6,862 nucleotides of DNA. Origin: an uncultured Treponema sp. (GTDB lineage Bacteria; Spirochaetota; Spirochaetia; Treponematales; Treponemataceae). Below the pieces are notes generated by a model. It did not search any database. It saw only the letters and a program-made list of their open reading frames with translations, and was not told where the DNA came from. Each line of letters opens with the position of its first letter. Within the stretch, counting starts at the first letter, position 1. Shown here piece after piece: positions 3,329-6,862 of the stretch. Made by a program: the position numbers and the translations under genes. The stretch is from the NCBI GenBank assembly GCA_946538795.1, contig CAMNGY010000079.1, positions 1 to 6,862 on the forward strand. The letters are read 5' to 3'.

Positions 3329-5146
3329 ATGGAAATGACCGCCTTTAAGAAGATATTCGACACGTTGCCGCAGGCCCTGGTCGTCGCAGGCCCTGTATAT
3401 GACGAGAAGAAAGAGATCGTCGATGTACGCATGGAATACCAGAACAACAGCTTCGCATACATGACGGCCCACACCTTCAAACAGAATATCCTTCTTTCCC
3501 AAATTCAGGATAAAATGAACGGGGACATAGACTGGCTGCAGCTGTTCAAAACCTGCGTCTACGACAACAGGATTTTGGAGCGCACCTTCTACTCATTCAT
3601 GACCAAGTGCCACATCAAGATGCTGGTCACTCCGATTGACGACGGCTGCGTCACGGTCATGCTTTTTGACATAAGCAAGGGGACCGAGACCGAAATGCAG
3701 CTGAGACGGCAGAACGAACGGCTGGCTGCCCTGACCGAAGAACTGAGCATAAGCCGGGCCAGCCTCCAGTCCAAGCTGGACAGCGTGAAAGTGCTTAACG
3801 AGCAGCTCCGCTATTCCGTGTACTACGATTCCCTTACGACCCTGCACAACCGGGCCAGCCTGAGCACTGCCCTGGAGGAGGCCCTAGAGGATGCCAACGA
3901 GTCCGGCAGCAAGTTCGGCCTTCTCCTTGTTGACTTGGACAACCTCAAGCACATCAACGACTCCCAGGGACATACCGTTGGTGACGAGCTTATTATAAAA
4001 TTCTCCGGCCTGCTGCACGGGCTTGAGACAGCCTCCATCCAGTGCTTCCGTTTTTCCAGCGATGAATTCTTCATTCTGATGAAGCACCTGAAGTCTGCCC
4101 AGCCCCTTGAGAACATTGGCAACGACCTCCGGCGCAGGATGAATGACATAGGCATAGGCCTGTCCGGGGGACTGGCTATTTATCCCGACGACGCAAAGAA
4201 CGAGGAAGAGCTTCTAAAGTACACCGACTTGGCTCTGAGCGATGCCAAGAAGCAGGGACGCAACAGGATATGCCACTTTGAGAAGCAGATAAAGGACGTG
4301 TTCCTGCATCGCATAGATATGGAGAGCAAGCTGTCAGAGGCGCTGAAAAAACGGCTTTTCCAGCTTTACTACCAGCCCCAGTTTGAGGTTTCAACCGGCA
4401 AGCTCCGGGGCTTTGAGGCCCTTATCCGCTGGCATGACAGCGAGATGGGCTGGGTAAGCCCGGAGAAGTTCATCCCGCTGGCCGAAGAATCACGTCTGGT
4501 CATCCCCATAGGGGACTGGGTCATAGACACGGCCCTTATGACTCTTTCCCAGTGGGAGCGCGAGCACGGGTTTGACGGCATCCTGAGCGTGAACATCTCT
4601 CCCCTTCAATTCAAGGACAAGGGTTTCATGAAGAAGCTGAGGGACAAGGTCCTTTGGTCCAAGGTGAACCCCAAGCATCTGGAGCTGGAGATTACGGAAG
4701 GAATCCTCATAGAAGACTTTGACGATATACTGGCCAAATTGAACCAGATCAAGGACATGGAGATAAGCATATCGCTCGACGACTTCGGTACGGGCTATTC
4801 CTCCATCCGCTACCTGCGCGTACTGCCTATAAGCACGCTCAAGATAGACAAGTCCTTCATCAAAGACATAAGCCTGGAAGGCAACAAGGAAACCGAGCTT
4901 ACCGAGAGCATCGTTTCTATGGTCGCCAAGATGGGGCTTGACACTGTGGCCGAAGGCGTGGAGACAAAAGAGCAGTTTGAGACCCTGAAAGCCTTCGGCG
5001 AAAAGAAAGTGAACGTGCAGGGCTTTTTGAAAGGCATGCCCATGCCAAAATACCTGTGCGACAAAATCCTGGACGGGGACACTGCTGCCATCCAGTCGTT
5101 TGAGAATGACATGAGGGAATCCCGGAACAACCCGGTTTTAATTTAA
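3329..5146 (+). CDS. PAS-like/degenerate GGDEF/EAL protein, likely c-di-GMP phosphodiesterase
   Basis: This 605-residue cytoplasmic protein has no membrane segment. Residues about 5-115 look like a PAS-type sensor (DTLPQALVVAG at 11-21, MLFDIS at 111-116). Residues about 118-165 are a predicted coiled-coil linker. The GGDEF domain runs about 165-320: DSLTTLHNR (167-175), VDLDNLKHIND (201-211), GHTVGDE, but the signature is SSDEF (243-247). Both glycines are lost while the metal-binding acid positions D202 and D245 remain, and no RxxD inhibitory site precedes it. Diguanylate cyclase activity is therefore unlikely, though GTP binding could tune the partner domain. The EAL domain (about 335-585) keeps its signature residues: EALIRW (363-368), NIS with N422, LEITE (453-457), DDFGTGYSS (484-492), K505 in LKID, AEGVET (541-546) and QGF (564-566). 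It should hydrolyse c-di-GMP to pGpG, lowering signals for attachment or motility choice. Monocistronic; its 3' end converges on the methyltransferase-fold gene. Confidence 0.93.
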   Translation: MEMTAFKKIFDTLPQALVVAGPVYDEKKEIVDVRMEYQNNSFAYMTAHTFKQNILLSQIQDKMNGDIDWLQLFKTCVYDNRILERTFYSFMTKCHIKMLVTPIDDGCVTVMLFDISKGTETEMQLRRQNERLAALTEELSISRASLQSKLDSVKVLNEQLRYSVYYDSLTTLHNRASLSTALEEALEDANESGSKFGLLLVDLDNLKHINDSQGHTVGDELIIKFSGLLHGLETASIQCFRFSSDEFFILMKHLKSAQPLENIGNDLRRRMNDIGIGLSGGLAIYPDDAKNEEELLKYTDLALSDAKKQGRNRICHFEKQIKDVFLHRIDMESKLSEALKKRLFQLYYQPQFEVSTGKLRGFEALIRWHDSEMGWVSPEKFIPLAEESRLVIPIGDWVIDTALMTLSQWEREHGFDGILSVNISPLQFKDKGFMKKLRDKVLWSKVNPKHLELEITEGILIEDFDDILAKLNQIKDMEISISLDDFGTGYSSIRYLRVLPISTLKIDKSFIKDISLEGNKETELTESIVSMVAKMGLDTVAEGVETKEQFETLKAFGEKKVNVQGFLKGMPMPKYLCDKILDGDTAAIQSFENDMRESRNNPVLI

Positions 5147-5186
5147 GGTCGCGCCAGCGCGCCATTCGGCAGACAGGACAGCATCT

Positions 5187-6419
5187 TCATCCAAGAAGGC
5201 GTATCCGTGTCCCCGCGGTCACAGCAAACGATACGCCTCCTTCCGATTTCCTGGCTTCCGCCCCTGTGACCGCAATGAGGTCCCCCCGGCTCAGATTCCA
5301 GAACTCCCGTTCCGCGTCCAGCCGCTCTCCTTTCTTTGCGGATATGCTGAAACGCCGCTTTCCGTCGCACAGGACGAACCTGGTGCGGCCGGCCTTGTTC
5401 AGCATTGCGTCTGAGACAACCCGTGCCGTGAAGGATCCGTCCGCCACGTCCCGAGCCTCGCCAGCATCCTGTGCCTCAGGAGCATCTGTTCCCAGGCCCG
5501 CGCGTTTTCTGAACACGAAATAGGACATTTTCACGCTTGTCCTGCTCAGGCCGGCCATCCGGGCGAGCCTTGCCGCAGGTTCCACTGGCTGCCAGCCGCC
5601 TTCATCATGGCATGTAGCCCCCTCGCCCTGCAGCAAGGCGGGACAGGGAATGCCTGCCCCGGGACAGGGAGAAAGCAAGTCCAGGTCCTTCCTCCCGGAA
5701 AGAAGGGCGTCCCTGACGGACATCAGTTCCCGGCTGCTTTTTGTTTGTGCCGGTTCACAGAGAATCAGGACCGAATTTTCCTCCATGATTCCGTCAAGCA
5801 GGCGCTGCAGGAATGCGGTGCGCTTTTCCAGCCTTCGATCATCTCCTTTCCACATCTCATTCAGGGAATGGCTCATTATGGCTATGCTGAACTTTTGCTG
5901 GCGGCCTGTCATGCCAAGCGGAGGAAAGCCTTTCTCCAAGTCGCAGGCACAGGCTCCGGCGCTTACGGACGGGAAGTCGCAGGAGAAAAAGCTTTGGGCC
6001 AAGGAGAGGGCTTTTTGGGAATGATCTGCAAGGCAGACCGAAACAGAAGCTGGCTCACAGCCTTGCCCCGTAATGAGGTAGTCACAGATAGCGGCGGACG
6101 CCGGTCCGGGACCAGAGCCTATGTCCAGTATCGGAATTCCTGTTTTTCCTAGGAAGCCGAACGCCCCGGCAGGAAGCTTGCGGAGAATGCGCATGACCTG
6201 CTGGTAAGATACCGGCCAGTAGTAGAGAAGGTATGCCCGGAGAAGGGCTTTTTCTTCCATGTATGTCCCGCCGGCCAGAACGCGGTCGTCCGTAAGCCCC
6301 CGCTGCAGCTGAACCAGGGCTGATGCCACACGCTCCAGGTCGGGTGCGGGCTTTCCCTGGCTTACGCAGAGTCTTTCAAGCGTATTGACATGCCGCTGCA
6401 GGACCGTTGACTTTTTCAT
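5187..6419 (-). CDS. Rsm22/METTL17-family methyltransferase-fold ribosome-assembly protein
   Basis: The 410-residue protein matches the pattern of the Rsm22 family (mitochondrial METTL17 relatives), which bind the small ribosomal subunit during assembly. A helical N-terminus (about 1-85) leads to a Rossmann methyltransferase domain with SAM-loop LDIGSGPG (98-105) and SHSLNEM (183-189). Four cysteines match the candidate [4Fe-4S] ligand pattern: C221 in LCEP, C252 in SPCP, C259 in IPCP and C270 in TCHDE. ELMSVRDALL (231-240) lies between the first two. An acidic, Ala-rich linker (about 308-327) leads to an OB-like C-terminal part (about 328-410) with KAGRTRFVLCDGKRRFSISAK. Whether it methylates rRNA or is a structural assembly factor is uncertain, as in the family. 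The ATG at 6419 is preferred over the TTG at 6425, which lies only 1 nt past the -10 box, upstream of any likely transcript start. There is no Shine-Dalgarno. It converges on the GGDEF/EAL gene across a 40-bp gap. Confidence 0.82.
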   Translation of the reverse strand: MKKSTVLQRHVNTLERLCVSQGKPAPDLERVASALVQLQRGLTDDRVLAGGTYMEEKALLRAYLLYYWPVSYQQVMRILRKLPAGAFGFLGKTGIPILDIGSGPGPASAAICDYLITGQGCEPASVSVCLADHSQKALSLAQSFFSCDFPSVSAGACACDLEKGFPPLGMTGRQQKFSIAIMSHSLNEMWKGDDRRLEKRTAFLQRLLDGIMEENSVLILCEPAQTKSSRELMSVRDALLSGRKDLDLLSPCPGAGIPCPALLQGEGATCHDEGGWQPVEPAARLARMAGLSRTSVKMSYFVFRKRAGLGTDAPEAQDAGEARDVADGSFTARVVSDAMLNKAGRTRFVLCDGKRRFSISAKKGERLDAEREFWNLSRGDLIAVTGAEARKSEGGVSFAVTAGTRIRLLG

Positions 6420-6448
6420 TTGCAAAAGTATAGCACAAGCGCTATTAT
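6420..6448 (+). promoter_or_regulatory. Promoter of the glycosyltransferase gene, very short leader
   Basis: -35 TTGCAA (6420-6425), 17-nt spacer, -10 TATTAT (6443-6448). The predicted start is about 6455, only about 4 nt before the ATG at 6459. The bases between the -10 and the ATG (TTAACTAGCC) hold no Shine-Dalgarno. The promoter overlaps the divergent methyltransferase-fold promoter. Confidence 0.65.
6427..6432 (-). promoter_or_regulatory. Extended -10 box of the Rsm22-like gene
   Basis: Minus strand TATACT (6432-6427) is preceded by TGC, giving TGCTATACT. No good -35 is seen (TAGTTA at 6455-6450 has three of six consensus bases), which fits an extended -10 promoter. Only seven bases separate it from the ATG at 6419, so the transcript should start at or one base before the start codon. 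Confidence 0.6.
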
Positions 6449-6458
6449 TTAACTAGCC

Positions 6459-6862
6459 ATGCTCAGCATAATCATACCAGTTTACAACAGCGAGAAATAC
6501 CTGTCCGATTGCATATCCTCGGTCCTGGCCCAGAGTTACAGGGATTTCGAGCTGATACTCGTAGACGACTGCTCGACTGACTCAAGCGCGTCTATATGCG
6601 AGTCCTTCTGCAAGGCCGATCCCCGCGTGAAGCTCATCCGGCATGACCAGAACAAGGGCATATCCAATACCCGCTACGACGGCTTCATGAGCGCGGCAGG
6701 GGACTGCATCAGCTTCATAGATAACGACGACCTGCTTGTGAAGGATGCATACGCAGTCATGATGGAAGGCCTGAAGGACTGCCAGATGTCCATTGTCGCC
6801 GCGGAAGTGGCAGACGGCGATGCGGTAAAATCCCGCTTCGCCCGGCTGGAAAACTGCCTCCG
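6459..6862 (+). CDS. Family 2 glycosyltransferase (GT-A fold), 3' end outside window
   Basis: 134 codons are visible with no stop before the right edge. The start MLSIIIPVYNSEKYLSDCI is the typical GT2 opening strand and helix. SVLAQSYRDFELILVDDCS (21-39) carries the nucleotide-binding acids D36/D37, followed by T40/D41. KGISNTRYDGF (66-76) and FIDNDD (86-91) complete the nucleotide-sugar/metal site; the DND stands where the family has its DXD motif. Such enzymes transfer a sugar from a nucleotide donor onto lipid-linked oligosaccharide, polysaccharide or protein, normally at the cytoplasmic membrane face; donor and acceptor cannot be read from this part. The start ATG at 6459 fits the family N-terminus exactly. 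It is divergent from the Rsm22-like gene and may head a surface-glycan operon beyond the window; that is inference. No Shine-Dalgarno is present. Confidence 0.93.
   Translation, partial: MLSIIIPVYNSEKYLSDCISSVLAQSYRDFELILVDDCSTDSSASICESFCKADPRVKLIRHDQNKGISNTRYDGFMSAAGDCISFIDNDDLLVKDAYAVMMEGLKDCQMSIVAAEVADGDAVKSRFARLENCL

Noticed and set aside
5147..5186. Terminator in the convergent gap between the EAL and Rsm22-like genes
   Set aside because: CGCG-CCAG-CGCG (5150-5161) gives only a 4-bp stem and neither strand has a T-tract after it, so I could not support a terminator.
5607..6152. 181-codon plus-strand frame opposite the Rsm22-like gene
   Set aside because: It is antisense to a gene with clear motifs, and its translation shows no recognisable domain; GC-rich codon bias commonly opens such frames.

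Overview
The window looks like a chromosomal segment of a spirochaete, most likely a Treponema of moderate-to-high GC. This is an inference from the MurC N-terminus (HFVGIKGTGM, the treponeme-like form of the nucleotide-binding loop), the overall gene style and near-consensus sigma70-type promoters. No database search was possible.

Layout, left to right. Positions 1-1233 (minus strand) hold most of murC, a cytoplasmic peptidoglycan-precursor ligase whose 3' end lies outside the window. Positions 1323-2018 (minus) encode a secreted or periplasmic protein with a C-terminal PDZ domain and no protease domain. Positions 2019-3007 are almost gene-poor and unusually rich in structure. They hold a strong promoter for the PDZ gene, three 22-bp dyad repeats, a 5' hairpin, and a 57-residue acidic lipoprotein gene (2346-2519). 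These are followed by a nested inverted repeat, a 4-copy alternating 23-bp repeat array, and two related modules built around the 3' end of tRNA-Asn. Positions 3008-3080 (minus) are an intact tRNA-Asn(GTT) with its own promoter and terminator; an 18-bp exact copy of its 3' end lies 200 bp away with an orphan terminator. Positions 3329-5146 (plus) encode a PAS-like/degenerate GGDEF/EAL protein, probably a c-di-GMP phosphodiesterase. It converges on 5187-6419 (minus), an Rsm22/METTL17-like SAM-dependent methyltransferase-fold protein with four candidate Fe-S cysteines. Diverging from that, 6459-6862 (plus) is the N-terminal part of a family 2 glycosyltransferase.

The genes do not form one operon. 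They are mostly single units with their own promoters, and the functions (cell-wall synthesis, envelope PDZ protein and lipoprotein, tRNA, second-messenger turnover, ribosome assembly, surface glycosylation) are not one pathway. The most unusual content is the repeat-rich stretch at about 2170-3025, and the recurring placement of -10 boxes only 6-10 nt before start codons with no Shine-Dalgarno (murC, the Rsm22-like gene, the glycosyltransferase), which suggests leaderless or nearly leaderless mRNAs.
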